A stretch of 64,000 bases of DNA from assembly GCF_021491915.1 (NCBI RefSeq), contig NZ_CP090836.1, forward strand, positions 124,001 through 188,000, written 5' to 3'. The notes beneath the pieces are model-generated. The model saw only the letters and a program-made list of their open reading frames with translations. It was not told the DNA's origin and made no database searches. The DNA comes from Paracoccus everestensis. Its GTDB lineage: Bacteria > Pseudomonadota > Alphaproteobacteria > Rhodobacterales > Rhodobacteraceae. Both the position numbers and the translations under genes were made by a program. Positions 35,949-45,574 of the stretch are shown piece after piece (position 1 is the stretch's first letter; every line of letters begins with the position of its first letter).

Positions 35949-37486
35949 GGCTGGACCTTCATGTCGTGAAAGGGGGCGGCGGCGGTAAAGTGGATGCGTG
36001 CGCCCGGCGGAATTTGCCCCGCCAGGTCAAGCGCCCACGGCAGCAGGGTCGCGATCACAGGATAGCCGCCGGTCAGCGGATGGTCGGCCAGGAACAGCAC
36101 CGGCTGGCCGGAATGGGGGATCTGGATGGCGCCGGTTTCCGTGCCCTCGGATGGCAGTTCGCGCGCGTCGCTGCGGGTCACCGGGGTGCCTTCCAGCCGG
36201 ATGCCCACGCGGGACGATTGCGGCGTGACCAGCCAATCCTGCGACAGGAAATGCTGGATCATCTCGGGCGTGAACCAGTCCGCGCGCGGGCCAAGCGTCA
36301 CGGGCAGTTCCACGATGTCACCCGGCTTGGGCAGCGGGGGCTGATCCTCGGGCGCGGCGATGGCCGTGGCGGGGTTGTTCGCGGCGTAAAGGCGCGCGCC
36401 ATTGGTCAGCGCCTCGGGGCCGACGAAGGCCAGCGTATCGGTCGCAGCCGATCCCAGCACCGGGGCCACGTCAAATCCGCCCCGCAGCGCCAGATAGCTG
36501 CGCATCCCAAAGGCGGGGGGCGGGATCAGAACCTCGTCCCCGGTGTCCAGGGCAAAGGTCGTGGGCATGGGATGCCCCGCCACCACCGCCTGCGCGGCGC
36601 CGGTCAGCGCCAGCGTCACCGGCTGTTCCGCCCGCAGCCGCACCGGGCCAAGGGTGATTTCCAGGACTGGCGCGCCCGAGGGGTTTCCGACCGCGCGATT
36701 GGCCCGGCGCAGCGCGCCCATGTCCAACGCGCCCGAGGCTGATACCCCTTGCCCACCCTGTCCCGGACGTCCTTCGTCCTGGAAGACGATGGGAAAGGCC
36801 GTTTGCACAACGGTCAGCGCGAATTGCCCTTGGGGCTTTGGGACCGCGACCGAGGGGTGGACCTGGGCCACGCCCTTCACAAACCGCGCCCGCACGCCGG
36901 GACGCAGCAGGGCGGGCGGGTCGCGGGACAGATCCCACATTGGCACCCGCGTCGTGCCGATCAGTTGCCAGCCGCCCGGCGTGTCCTGCGGATAGATGCC
37001 GCAGAACCGCGCCGCAAGCGCCACCGATCCCGCCGGGATCCGCGTGCGCGGCGCGGGGCGGCGGGGCAGGTCGAAGCGCGGGTCGTCGCCCGTCATATAG
37101 GCAAAGCCCGGCGCGAAGCCGCAAAAGGCCACGGCCCAAGTTGCGGACTGATGGGCGGCGATCACCTCGGCCACGGTCAGGTCCATGTGCGCCGCCACCT
37201 CGGCCAGATCCTGGCCGTCATAGGTCATGGGGATCTCGACCGTTTCGACCGGGCCTTCCTGGCGGATCGTGCCGGGTGCAGGCTGGCGCGCCATGATCTG
37301 CCCGGCAAGGGCGCCGTCGGCGGCATATCCGGGTGCCACGCGGACCATCAGCGTGCGCGCGGCGGGGATGATCTCGGCCACGCCATCCACCGGATCGGCC
37401 CTCAACGCGTCGAACAGCGCCAGCGTTTCGTCCAGATCGGCCAGTTCGACCAGCAGCGTGCGTGGCCCGACGGGAAGAAAGCGCAT
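35945..37486 (-). CDS. pxpBC: 5-Oxoprolinase subunits B and C, fused (KipI-KipA)
   Basis: 513 aa from ATG 37486. Residues ~1–215 are the PxpB/KipI domain ([68 protein letters not shown]). The PxpC/KipA domain follows ([100 protein letters not shown]). With PxpA this forms ATP-dependent 5-oxoprolinase, which opens 5-oxoproline to glutamate. The two subunits are separate in Bacillus; here they are one chain. Lies three bases after the DUF1445 gene. Confidence 0.9.
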   Translation of the reverse strand: MRFLPVGPRTLLVELADLDETLALFDALRADPVDGVAEIIPAARTLMVRVAPGYAADGALAGQIMARQPAPGTIRQEGPVETVEIPMTYDGQDLAEVAAHMDLTVAEVIAAHQSATWAVAFCGFAPGFAYMTGDDPRFDLPRRPAPRTRIPAGSVALAARFCGIYPQDTPGGWQLIGTTRVPMWDLSRDPPALLRPGVRARFVKGVAQVHPSVAVPKPQGQFALTVVQTAFPIVFQDEGRPGQGGQGVSASGALDMGALRRANRAVGNPSGAPVLEITLGPVRLRAEQPVTLALTGAAQAVVAGHPMPTTFALDTGDEVLIPPPAFGMRSYLALRGGFDVAPVLGSAATDTLAFVGPEALTNGARLYAANNPATAIAAPEDQPPLPKPGDIVELPVTLGPRADWFTPEMIQHFLSQDWLVTPQSSRVGIRLEGTPVTRSDARELPSEGTETGAIQIPHSGQPVLFLADHPLTGGYPVIATLLPWALDLAGQIPPGARIHFTAAAPFHDMKVQP

Positions 37487-37488
37487 CG

Positions 37489-38271
37489 TCACACCTGCCG
37501 CTGGCTGTCGGGGATGTCGGTGACGAACATATGCCCCGGCGCATGGGTGATCGCGAAAGGCGGTTTGGAGGCCATCACCGCCGCCTGCGGCGTCACCCCG
37601 CAGGCCCAGAAGACCGGAACCTCGCCGTAGCGGATTTCCACCGGATCGCCGAAATCGGGCCGCGACAGATCGGCGATACCAAGCGCCTCGGGGGCGCCGA
37701 TATGCACTGGCGCGCCGTGGACCGCCGGGAAGCGGCCGGTGATCATGGTCGCATCCGCCACCCGGTCCGCAGGGATGGGGCGCATCGACACGACCATCTG
37801 CCCGTGCAACCGGCCTGCGTCGCGGCATGGGCGGTTCGTCAGATACATCGGCACGTTGCAGCCCTGCGCGATATGGCGCACCTCGATCCCTGCTGCCTGC
37901 AAGGGCGTCTCGAAGGTGAAGGAACAGCCGATCAGGAAGGTCACGAGGTCGGGATGCTCGGCCCAGGTCTGGGTCGCATCCGCGACCTCATCCGTCAGCA
38001 CGCCGTTGCGCCAGACGCGATACAGCGGAATGTCGGTGCGCAGATCCGCGCCAGGGGCAAGCGCGGTGTGGTGGCTGCCGGGGTCGGTCACGTCCAGGAC
38101 CGGGCAAGGCTTGGGGTTGCGCTGCGCGAACAGCAGGAAATCCCAGGCCCAGTCGCGGGGCAGAGAGATCATGTTGCACTGGGTAAAGCCCGGCGCCATG
38201 CCCGCCGTCGGCGCGACCGTTTCGCGGCAGGCCAGCCGGGCGGCGCGGGCGGTTTCCACGTCGGGACGCAT
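37489..38271 (-). CDS. DUF1445 family protein (YcsI-like putative hydro-lyase)
   Basis: 260 aa. Matches the UPF0317/DUF1445 family: [127 protein letters not shown]. Family members are labelled putative hydro-lyases without firm evidence. The Bacillus ycsI gene sits in the same ycsF-ycsG-ycsI-kip order, and the human D-glutamate cyclase protein carries a related domain (from memory), which links it to 5-oxoproline/glutamate chemistry. Its ATG overlaps the pxpA stop by one base. Confidence 0.88.
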   Translation of the reverse strand: MRPDVETARAARLACRETVAPTAGMAPGFTQCNMISLPRDWAWDFLLFAQRNPKPCPVLDVTDPGSHHTALAPGADLRTDIPLYRVWRNGVLTDEVADATQTWAEHPDLVTFLIGCSFTFETPLQAAGIEVRHIAQGCNVPMYLTNRPCRDAGRLHGQMVVSMRPIPADRVADATMITGRFPAVHGAPVHIGAPEALGIADLSRPDFGDPVEIRYGEVPVFWACGVTPQAAVMASKPPFAITHAPGHMFVTDIPDSQRQV

Positions 38272-39038
38272 CAGGCAGCCCCCGCGAAGGGGGCGATGGT
38301 GACGCCGCCCGCGACCAGTTCCTCGCGGATTCGCCGCGCCATGTCCACCGCGCCGGCGCTGTCGCCATGCACGCAGATGCTGTGAGCCTCCAGCCGCAGG
38401 GTGGATCCGTCAATGGCCTCGATCACGCCTTCGGTGGCCAGCCGCAGCATCCGGGCGGCCACGGCATCGGCGTCATGCAGCACCGCGCCCTTTTCCCGGC
38501 GCGACACAAGCTGGCCGTCCGGCGTATAGGCGCGGTCGCCGAAAGCCTCGGCCACGGTGGCAAGACCTGCATCGGCGGCGCGGGCCAGGATCGGCGCCCC
38601 GGCAAGCGCCATCAGCACCAGCGAGGGGTCGATCTCCTTGATGGCGGCAATGACCGCATCGGCCTGCCGGGCGTCGTTGGCGATGGTGTTATACAGCGCG
38701 CCATGCGGCTTTACATAGGTGACCCGCGTTCCCGCCGCCCGCGCAATGCCCTGCAACGCGCCGATCTGATAGATCACGTCGGCGGTCAGTTCCGCCGGGG
38801 TCACGTCCATCGGGCGGCGTCCAAATCCCACCCGGTCAGGATAGGACACATGCGCCCCAACCGCCACGCCGCGCGCAGCCGCGGCATCGACGGTCGCGCG
38901 GATGGTCAGCGGATCGCCTGCATGAAAGCCGCAGGCGACATTGGCGGAACTGACGATGCCCAGCATCGCGGTGTCGTCGCCCATGGTCCAGGCGCCATAG
39001 CCCTCGCCCAGGTCGCTGTTCAGGTCGATGGTGCGCAT
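38271..39038 (-). CDS. pxpA: 5-Oxoprolinase subunit A (LamB/YcsF family)
   Basis: 255 aa. Hallmarks are [20 protein letters not shown] at the N-terminus, [69 protein letters not shown] and [14 protein letters not shown] at the C-terminus. It belongs to the PxpABC enzyme that hydrolyses 5-oxoproline to glutamate with ATP. Ten bases after the Nramp-fold transporter gene and directly before the DUF1445 gene. Confidence 0.94.
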   Translation of the reverse strand: MRTIDLNSDLGEGYGAWTMGDDTAMLGIVSSANVACGFHAGDPLTIRATVDAAAARGVAVGAHVSYPDRVGFGRRPMDVTPAELTADVIYQIGALQGIARAAGTRVTYVKPHGALYNTIANDARQADAVIAAIKEIDPSLVLMALAGAPILARAADAGLATVAEAFGDRAYTPDGQLVSRREKGAVLHDADAVAARMLRLATEGVIEAIDGSTLRLEAHSICVHGDSAGAVDMARRIREELVAGGVTIAPFAGAA

Positions 39039-39048
39039 GGGTTCCCCC

Positions 39049-40281
39049 TCAAAGGCTCAGGAAGGCGAAGATCGGGCCGATGGATCTGTAGCCCATGTAC
39101 CAGGTCAAGGCGCAGACAATGGCGCTGAGGATCAGCAGCGGACGGTTATAGTGGTGCCCGCCCATCAGATCCGACCGCGCAAAGCCTACATAGGTGAAGA
39201 TCGTCAGACCGATGGGCAGGATCAAGCCGTTGAAGCCGCCTACGAAGACCAGCAGGGCTGCGGGTGCGGTGCCGATGGTGATGAACACCGCCAGCGACAC
39301 GGCGATGAAGATCACTGTGGCGATGTTGCGGCTGCGGTCGGTCATCTCCATGAAGGCCACAAGGAAGCTGACCGAGGTATAGGCCGCCCCGATGACCGAC
39401 GTGATCGCCGCAGCCCACAGGACCACGCCGAAGATCCGCATCCCCCAGTTGCCAAGCGACGCGGCAAAGGCCTGACCGGCGGGGTTCGCCGCCTGGCTGG
39501 ACAGATCCAGCGTCACGCCCGAGGCGACGACGCCCAGGATCGCCAAAAACAGCACGAAGCGCATGACGCCGGTGACGGCGATCCCGGTCAGCGAGGCCTT
39601 TGTGACGGCGGCCAGGTTTTCCTCGCCCACCAAGCCCTTGTCCAGCAAACGGTGCGCGCCGGAATAGGTGATGTATCCGCCCACGGTTCCGCCGACGATG
39701 GTGGTGATGGTCGGAAAGTCGATCACATCGGGAAAGATCGTCTGGCGCAGCGCATCGCCCACCGGCGGGTTCGAGGTGACGGCCACGATCAGCGTCATTA
39801 CGATCATCAGGATCCCTAGCCCGATCAGCGACCGGTCCAGCAGCAGGCCGGCGCGTTTCGACAGGAACACGCCGATGGCCAGCAGGGCGGAAATCGCGCC
39901 GCCGATCTTGGGGTCCAGGCCGAACATGGCGTTCATCCCCAGGCCCGCGCCCGCGATGTTGCCCACGTTGAAGGCCAGGCCGCCGACCATTACCAGCACC
40001 GCCAGCAGATAGCCCGAACCGGGGATGGCGGCATTGGCGGTTTCCGACGCATTCCTGCGGGTCAGGGCGGTGATGCGCCAGATGTTCAGCTGCACCACGA
40101 AGTCGATCAGGATCGAGGCCAGGATCGCAAAGGCGAAGGCCGCCCCCAGCTTGGCGGTGAAGGTCGCGGTCTGCGTGATGAAGCCCGGCCCGATGGCCGA
40201 TGTCGCCATCAGGAAGATCGCCGCCAGCAACCCGCCCCGCAGGGTGGCATTGGCGGCCGAGGGAACGGCTGTTGCACTCAT
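39049..40281 (-). CDS. Nramp-fold transporter of oxoprolinase cluster (YcsG-like), metal motifs absent
   Basis: 410 aa with about eleven hydrophobic segments and the overall Nramp (LeuT-fold) layout: [28 protein letters not shown] for helix 1 and [27 protein letters not shown] around helix 6. The DPGN motif of helix 1 and the MPH motif of helix 6, which hold the metal ion in real Nramp/MntH proteins, are both missing; the corresponding segments read T-Q-T-A and Y-S-G-A-H-R. Annotating it as a manganese/iron transporter would therefore be unsafe. First gene of the pxp operon, so uptake of 5-oxoproline or a related acid is the better guess (inference). Confidence 0.85.
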   Translation of the reverse strand: MSATAVPSAANATLRGGLLAAIFLMATSAIGPGFITQTATFTAKLGAAFAFAILASILIDFVVQLNIWRITALTRRNASETANAAIPGSGYLLAVLVMVGGLAFNVGNIAGAGLGMNAMFGLDPKIGGAISALLAIGVFLSKRAGLLLDRSLIGLGILMIVMTLIVAVTSNPPVGDALRQTIFPDVIDFPTITTIVGGTVGGYITYSGAHRLLDKGLVGEENLAAVTKASLTGIAVTGVMRFVLFLAILGVVASGVTLDLSSQAANPAGQAFAASLGNWGMRIFGVVLWAAAITSVIGAAYTSVSFLVAFMEMTDRSRNIATVIFIAVSLAVFITIGTAPAALLVFVGGFNGLILPIGLTIFTYVGFARSDLMGGHHYNRPLLILSAIVCALTWYMGYRSIGPIFAFLSL

Positions 40282-40350
40282 CAGTCATGCTCCTGCTGCA
40301 AGCAATGGTCGGTGTCGGAATGAAGAAAAGGTGAATGCAGTGTGACAAGC

Positions 40351-40369
40351 TGTCAACGATTAATTGACA
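40351..40369. promoter_or_regulatory. Operator-like palindrome TGTCAA-N7-TTGACA
   Basis: Perfect six-base arms around seven bases, in the 265-base divergent gap between the pxp operon (start 40281) and the GntR gene (start 40547). On each strand the outer arm also spells TTGACA, the sigma-70 -35 consensus, so a bound regulator would cover both -35 boxes. Likely target of the adjacent GntR protein (inference). No other feature was recognised in this gap. Confidence 0.5.
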
Positions 40370-40546
40370 TTTTGCAGGTGATTGTTGAACAAAAAGCCAT
40401 TGCAAAAGGTTGGAAATGCCTGATCGCTCGGCAGAAGTCCTGGATGTTGTTCTTTCAAAGACATGGGAAATACCGCGATCGGTTCCTGTCCGGCTTGCCT
40501 GTCACGTCCTGCCCGGCCATCCTGCGGCAATGAACAGGGACAGACA

Positions 40547-41194
40547 ATGATCACGGACCCGCTGGGCCTGGCCGAGGAAACGGCATCGCGTTTGCGAAAC
40601 GACATCACCGGGGGCGCCTTGCCGCCGGGCCAGCGGCTGTCGGAAACCCGGCTGGCCGCCGATCTGGGCGTGTCCCGCAACACCTTGCGCGAGGTTTTCC
40701 GCCTGCTGACGCGCGAAGGTTTGTTGCGCCATGAACCCAACCGGGGCGTCTTCGTGGCCGTGCCGTCCATGGCAAGCATTGTCGATATCTATCGCGTCCG
40801 CCGCCTGATCGAGGTGCCTGCCCTGGCCCATGCCTGGCCCCGGCACGAGGCGGTGGCACAGATGCACAGTGCCGTCGAAAAGGCCCGCGCCGCGCGCGAG
40901 GCGCAGGATTGGCGCGCTGTGGGCAGCGCGAACATGGAATTCCATGCCGCCATCGTGGCCCTGACCGACAGCGCCCGCCTGCAAGGCTTTTTTGCCCGGA
41001 TCATCGCCGAAATGCGGTTGGCCTTTGGCCTGCTGGACAGCCCCGAACGGCTGCACGAACCCTATATCGACCGGAATCGCCAGATCCTGGACCTGCTGAT
41101 GCAGGGTGAACAGGCACAGGCTGCGGCAATGCTGGCGGCTTATCTGGACGAATCGGAACGCGTGGTCCTAGCAGCCTTTGCGCGGTTGGGCTGA
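40547..41194 (+). CDS. GntR/FadR-family regulator of oxoprolinase cluster
   Basis: 215 aa from ATG 40547, preceded by ACAGGGA as ribosome site. Winged helix: RLRNDITGGALPPGQRLSETRLAADLGVSRNTLREVFRLLTREGLLRHEPNRGVFV. FCD effector domain: IYRVRRLIEVPAL, NMEFHAAIVALTDSARL, RNRQILDLLMQGEQAQA. Divergent from the pxp operon; replaces the IclR-type KipR that regulates the Bacillus counterpart. Convergent with the PAS-protein gene (five bases between stops). Confidence 0.88.
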   Translation: MITDPLGLAEETASRLRNDITGGALPPGQRLSETRLAADLGVSRNTLREVFRLLTREGLLRHEPNRGVFVAVPSMASIVDIYRVRRLIEVPALAHAWPRHEAVAQMHSAVEKARAAREAQDWRAVGSANMEFHAAIVALTDSARLQGFFARIIAEMRLAFGLLDSPERLHEPYIDRNRQILDLLMQGEQAQAAAMLAAYLDESERVVLAAFARLG

Positions 41195-41199
41195 GGGCG

Positions 41200-42774
41200 T
41201 CAGCCTGCGCTTGCCAGCAATGGCTGATCATCCCCCTGCGACGGCGCGGCGGGATCGGGCAGGCGGAAACGCACCATCTGCCGTCCGGCACCCAGCTTCG
41301 TCACCGTCCAGCCCAGCAGCTGACCCTGCGGGCCGGCCATCAGGCCGCTGTCGCGCAGGCCGGATTCGGGCTGGGTCAGCCGGGCGCCAAGTGCCTCGAC
41401 CCCCGGACCGGGTTCCCCCTGGGGCTGCCAGCAGGAAACCGCATTGGACAAGTTGCTGGAACCGTCGGGCCACAAGTCGCGATAAGCCCGGTTGCACATG
41501 ACCACCTGCCCCTCGGGACCAAAGACCGCCACGGCGTCACCTAGGTTGTCCAGGATGGCATGGCCCAGGGTCAGTTCGGCCCGGAACTTGCGGGTCAGGC
41601 TCATCTCGGAGGTGATATCCTCGAACAGGAAGGCCACCGCGCCGTCGGGATGCGGCCTGCCCGTCACGCGATAGGTCTGGCCGCCCGGCAGGGACCATTC
41701 CTCGACATGATGGCCGGTGGCGGCCGAGCTTTCCAGATTGCTCATCCGCTGGCGCCAGCTTCGGAAATCCTTGGGTTCGGGCACCATCCGCAATTCGCGC
41801 AGCTTGTCCAGCAGGTCGAACAATGTGGGCCGCGCGGTCAGGAAGCCCGTGGGCAGGTTGGTCAGGTCGATCAGCGCCGGGTTGAACAATTGCAGATGCC
41901 GCTGCCGGTCAAAGATCGCCAGGCCGATGGGCAGGTCGGCGAATGTCTTGGTCAGGGTCTGGACGAATTCGCGCAAGGATCGCTCAGCGCGCACCGCGGC
42001 ATCGGCGGGCAGGGCGAACATCATCGTCTGATCGCCCACCTGGTGGCTGTGGCAGTCGTACCAGGACACCGCGCCGTTCTGGTTCAGCGATGCCCGCCGG
42101 GTCCGCGTGCCGGCGCCGGGAACCGGGCGCGGCGAATCCAGCAGGCGCGGCAGGGGCCAGCCGATGGGTTCGTCCGACTGCCCCTCGGCCCGGCGCAGAT
42201 AGGCGGCATTGGCCCAGGTCACCCGTTCCTCTGCGTCTTGGCGCCAGACCAGCATGGGCGTCTGGTCCAGGGACCGGCGCAGCAGGTCCAGTTCCTCCTC
42301 CATCGCCTGCTGGGACATGGAATCGACGATGATGCCCGCATATTCGGCCTGGGGATCGGTGATGGTGATGCGCAGCAGGCCCGGATCTATCTGTTCCACC
42401 AGCAGGCGCAGGGTCGCGCTGCCGGTGCCGGACTGGCCAAGGCATTCGAACCGCCCCGCCCGGTCGATCCGCCCCAGCCCGTCGATGGCCTCGGGAAAGC
42501 GGGGGCCGATCCATTGCAACAGGCGCGTCCATTCGCCCTCGGGCGCGGAAATGCGGTCCAGCAGCGCGCGCGCGGGCGGCGTCGCATCGACCAGCTGCTG
42601 ATCGCGGAACAACAGCACCATCGGCTTCAGGCTGCTGTCCAGGCCCTGCGGCAGGCGCGGTCCGCGCCGCCCCGGGCCACGGTCCCACCACCGCAAGGTA
42701 GCGATCGCCAGCAGGACCGAGACGGTGCCCGTCAGGACCGCCAGCAAGACCAGCCCGATACCGTGCAGGGACAT
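41200..42774 (-). CDS. Membrane-anchored PAS-domain protein downstream of regB
   Basis: 524 aa. Residues ~4–28 are one transmembrane helix (GIGLVLLAVLTGTVSVLLAIATLRWW). Three PAS-like units follow: around LDLLRRSLDQTPMLVWRQDAEERVTWANAAY, around TFADLPIGLAIFDRQRHLQLFNPALIDLTNLP and around LTLGHAILDNLGDAVAVFGPEGQVVMCNRAYRDLW. No histidine-kinase, GGDEF, EAL or HTH domain is present and the chain ends shortly after the last PAS. The gene follows regB on the same strand after 61 bases, so a redox or ligand-sensing partner of the Reg system is possible. Exact function unknown. Confidence 0.8.
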   Translation of the reverse strand: MSLHGIGLVLLAVLTGTVSVLLAIATLRWWDRGPGRRGPRLPQGLDSSLKPMVLLFRDQQLVDATPPARALLDRISAPEGEWTRLLQWIGPRFPEAIDGLGRIDRAGRFECLGQSGTGSATLRLLVEQIDPGLLRITITDPQAEYAGIIVDSMSQQAMEEELDLLRRSLDQTPMLVWRQDAEERVTWANAAYLRRAEGQSDEPIGWPLPRLLDSPRPVPGAGTRTRRASLNQNGAVSWYDCHSHQVGDQTMMFALPADAAVRAERSLREFVQTLTKTFADLPIGLAIFDRQRHLQLFNPALIDLTNLPTGFLTARPTLFDLLDKLRELRMVPEPKDFRSWRQRMSNLESSAATGHHVEEWSLPGGQTYRVTGRPHPDGAVAFLFEDITSEMSLTRKFRAELTLGHAILDNLGDAVAVFGPEGQVVMCNRAYRDLWPDGSSNLSNAVSCWQPQGEPGPGVEALGARLTQPESGLRDSGLMAGPQGQLLGWTVTKLGAGRQMVRFRLPDPAAPSQGDDQPLLASAG

Positions 42775-42835
42775 CCACAGCTCCTTCGCGTTTGGACAAC
42801 CATAAAGCGAACGGGCTTAACGAACAGTTAAAACG

Positions 42836-44146
42836 TCACGGCACCCATGCGGGATTGTCGCCCAAGGGGGCGCGCGCGTCGGCGGCGATCCGGTCCAGCG
42901 GCCAGCGGACGGTGACGACCGCGCCCGGCCCGCCGTTGTTGAAATCCAGCCGCGCGCCCGACCGTTCCAGCAGGGTCTTGGCGATGAACAGGCCCAAACC
43001 CATGCCATCATAGCCTTCGCGCTGCGCCCCGCCCCGCTTGCTGGTCAGATAAGGATCGCCGATCCGCGCCAGCAGGGTGGGCGGATAGCCGGGACCGTCG
43101 TCACGGATCGTCACCGCCAGCCAGCCGTTGCCGGTTTGGGATTCGATCACGACCCGATGGGCCGCGAAATCGACTGCGTTCTGGATCAGGTTGCGCAATG
43201 CGTGGATGATTGCCGGGTCGCGCCGGATTTCCGGCCCCTCGGCGCGGATTTCCACCGCCGGGCCGCGTCCCGCATGGGGTTCGGCGGCATCCTCCAGCAC
43301 GGTGCGCAGGGGGGCTGCGCGCAGGTGCAGGTCGTCCTTGCCTGCTCGGCCCATGCTGCGCAGGATTTCCCCGCAATGCACCGCCGAATCGCGCAGCGCG
43401 TTGGCATCGGCCTGCAATTCGGGGCGGTCGTCCAGCTCGTCCGCAAGCTCGGCCGCGATCAGCTTGATGGTGGCCAGCGGCGTGCCCATTTCATGCGCGG
43501 CCGCCGCGACGACGCCGCCCAGGTGTTGCAGGCGCTGTTCGCGCGCCAAGGCCATCTGCGTCGCGAACAGGGCGTTCGAGGTCGCCTGCAATTCCGCCGT
43601 GACCCGGTGGGCGTATCCCGCAAAGAACACCACCCCGATCACCAGTGCCGCCCAGTGCCCCAACGCCAGGATCGGCGCCAGCACCAGTTCGCGCCCCGTG
43701 CTGTCCAGCAAGGGCAGCCCGAACAGGGACGCTAGTGAAATCAGGATCACCGTTGCCGTGCCCAGCATGACCGTCTGGCGCGAGTCCAGCGATGTCGCGG
43801 CCACCGTCACCGGCGCCAGGACCAGCAGGGCAAAGGGATTGGCCAGACCCCCGGTCAGCGCCATCAGCGCGGAAATCTGGATCACGTCGAATGTCAGATG
43901 CACCACCGCCAACCGGGCCGAGGTGCGGCGCGGCGGCGACAGCCCCTGCCACAGGTTCATGGCGATGGCGGCGGCAATCAGCGCCAGGACCGGCAGGATC
44001 GCGAAACCGATGCCCATCAGATACGCGACCACCACCGCCGCCATCTGCCCGGCAATGGCGAACCACCGCAGCAGGACAAGGGTCCGCATCCGGATCGGCT
44101 CGGCCTGGGAAACGGGACCGGAGGGAGGAAAGATCGGGTCGGGCAT
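42836..44146 (-). CDS. regB: Redox-sensing histidine kinase RegB/PrrB
   Basis: 436 aa from ATG 44146. Six hydrophobic segments fill residues ~25–180, including the ubiquinone-binding heptapeptide GGLANPF (~98–104). The phosphorylation box is AAAAHEMGTPLATIKL (His ~220). The redox-active cysteine of RegB is conserved in SAVHCGEILRSMGRAGKDD (~256). ATPase motifs are NLIQNAVDFA, IRDDGPGYP and GMGLGLFIAKTLLERSGA. The kinase phosphorylates RegA when oxygen falls. Divergent from senC-regA-hvrA as in Rhodobacter; here it is followed by a PAS protein gene. Confidence 0.95.
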   Translation of the reverse strand: MPDPIFPPSGPVSQAEPIRMRTLVLLRWFAIAGQMAAVVVAYLMGIGFAILPVLALIAAAIAMNLWQGLSPPRRTSARLAVVHLTFDVIQISALMALTGGLANPFALLVLAPVTVAATSLDSRQTVMLGTATVILISLASLFGLPLLDSTGRELVLAPILALGHWAALVIGVVFFAGYAHRVTAELQATSNALFATQMALAREQRLQHLGGVVAAAAHEMGTPLATIKLIAAELADELDDRPELQADANALRDSAVHCGEILRSMGRAGKDDLHLRAAPLRTVLEDAAEPHAGRGPAVEIRAEGPEIRRDPAIIHALRNLIQNAVDFAAHRVVIESQTGNGWLAVTIRDDGPGYPPTLLARIGDPYLTSKRGGAQREGYDGMGLGLFIAKTLLERSGARLDFNNGGPGAVVTVRWPLDRIAADARAPLGDNPAWVP

Positions 44147-44239
44147 GGGAAACCGGGGTGCGACGATGCGGACCTTGATACGCGGGGCCGGATGGGCGAT
44201 CAATGCGCCGCATTTGCGCGCGATGAATGGAGTTTGATC

Positions 44240-44869
44240 ATGGCCGACCGCAAGATCCTGCTGATCGGAACCGTGGCAGCCCTGGCCTTGCTGGGAACGG
44301 GGGGCGCCTGGCTGGCCACGCGCCAGGCGGGTGACCAGTTCGCCGGATGCGGAGGCGGCGCGGTGGCGGGCGGCATGGACGCATTCGGCACCGACTTTAC
44401 CCTGACCCGACAGGACGGGCAGCGCGTCACGGCCCAGCAGGTCTTCGCCAAGCCGTCGCTTTTGTATTTCGGCTATACCTTTTGCCCCGATGTCTGCCCG
44501 ATGGACAGCGCCCGCAACGCCGAGGCCGCGACCTTGCTGGCCGAACAAGGCAAGGACGTGCAGACGGTCTTCGTCACCGTCGATCCCAAGCGCGATACGC
44601 CCGAAGTGGTCGCCGATTTCACCAGCCTGTTTTCCGACGACATGATCGGCCTGACCGGATCCGAGGAGGAAATCGCCGCCGTCAACAAGGGCTGGCGGAA
44701 TTACTACAAGGCCAATGACGAGGAAGACCAGGACTATTACCTGGTCGATCACATGACCAACACCTATCTGGTCCTGCCCGGAAACAAGACCGTCGATTTC
44801 TTCAACCGCGACACCCCGCCCGAGATCATGGCGGAACGCGTCGGCTGCTTCGTGGATGCGCTTGGCTGA
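44240..44869 (+). CDS. senC: SCO1/SenC/PrrC copper-binding protein
   Basis: 209 aa from ATG 44240. An N-terminal membrane anchor (ILLIGTVAALALLGTGGAWLA) is followed by a thioredoxin-like domain. The copper ligands are all there: the C-x3-C in FGYTFCPDVCPMD (Cys82 and Cys86) and the distant His (~171) in LVDHMTNTYLV. It delivers copper to cytochrome c oxidase and in Rhodobacter modulates RegB signalling. Upstream of regA by 68 bases. Confidence 0.94.
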   Translation: MADRKILLIGTVAALALLGTGGAWLATRQAGDQFAGCGGGAVAGGMDAFGTDFTLTRQDGQRVTAQQVFAKPSLLYFGYTFCPDVCPMDSARNAEAATLLAEQGKDVQTVFVTVDPKRDTPEVVADFTSLFSDDMIGLTGSEEEIAAVNKGWRNYYKANDEEDQDYYLVDHMTNTYLVLPGNKTVDFFNRDTPPEIMAERVGCFVDALG

Positions 44870-44937
44870 GAAGTGATTGCCCCCGCCCCCGGCTTGCGGC
44901 ACTGTTGCCGTTTACGCAAACTGGGACGAGCCGCGTC

Positions 44938-45498
44938 ATGGAAGACGAAACCACTGCCCGGATCAATCCAGGCCCCGATCCGTCGCTGCTTCTGGTGGAT
45001 GACGACGAAATCTTCGTGACCCGGCTGGCCCGCGCGATGGAAAAGCGCGGCTTTGCCACGCGGACCGCCGTCAGCGTGGCCGATGCCCTGTCGATGATCC
45101 GCAGCCAGCCGCCCGCTTATGCGGTGATCGACCTGCGGCTGGAAGACGGCAACGGCCTGGACGTGGTCGAGGCGCTGCGGGATTTGCGGGAAGACGCGCG
45201 CATTATCGTGCTGACGGGATATGGCGCCATTGCCACCGCGGTGGCTGCCGTGAAAATGGGCGCGACCGATTATCTGGCAAAGCCTGCCGACGCAAATGAC
45301 GTAACGTCTGCGTTACTGTCCAGTGGGGAATCCCTGCCCCCGCCACCCGATAATCCGATGTCCGCGGACCGGGTAAGATGGGAACATATTCAACGCGTTT
45401 ACGAACAATGCGACCGCAATGTCAGCGAAACGGCCCGCCGGTTGCATATGCATCGCCGCACCCTTCAGCGTATTCTCGCCAAAAGAGGGCCGCGTTAA
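44938..45498 (+). CDS. regA: Redox response regulator RegA/PrrA
   Basis: 186 aa from ATG 44938. Receiver domain with acidic pocket SLLLVDDDEIFVTRL, phospho-Asp65 in AYAVIDLRLEDGNGL, Thr in VLTGYGAIATAV and Lys in DYLAKPAD. The C-terminal Fis-type helix-turn-helix CDRNVSETARRLHMHRRTLQRILAKRGPR is nearly invariant in RegA proteins. Activated by RegB; controls oxygen-dependent energy metabolism such as respiration, carbon fixation and, in phototrophs, photosynthesis. Confidence 0.96.
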   Translation: MEDETTARINPGPDPSLLLVDDDEIFVTRLARAMEKRGFATRTAVSVADALSMIRSQPPAYAVIDLRLEDGNGLDVVEALRDLREDARIIVLTGYGAIATAVAAVKMGATDYLAKPADANDVTSALLSSGESLPPPPDNPMSADRVRWEHIQRVYEQCDRNVSETARRLHMHRRTLQRILAKRGPR

Positions 45499-45574
45499 GA
45501 CATTTGGCTATCTTGTAATTGAAACTGAATTGCATCAAATTGCGATTTAGTAATTCAATGTGGATGCAAACAAA

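Noticed and set aside
39049..40281. Call as manganese transporter MntH
   Set aside because: The DPGN and MPH motifs required for metal binding are missing.
40342..40533. 64-codon open frame in the pxp/GntR gap
   Set aside because: It has no homology that I recognise, covers the predicted operator and lacks a ribosome-binding site.
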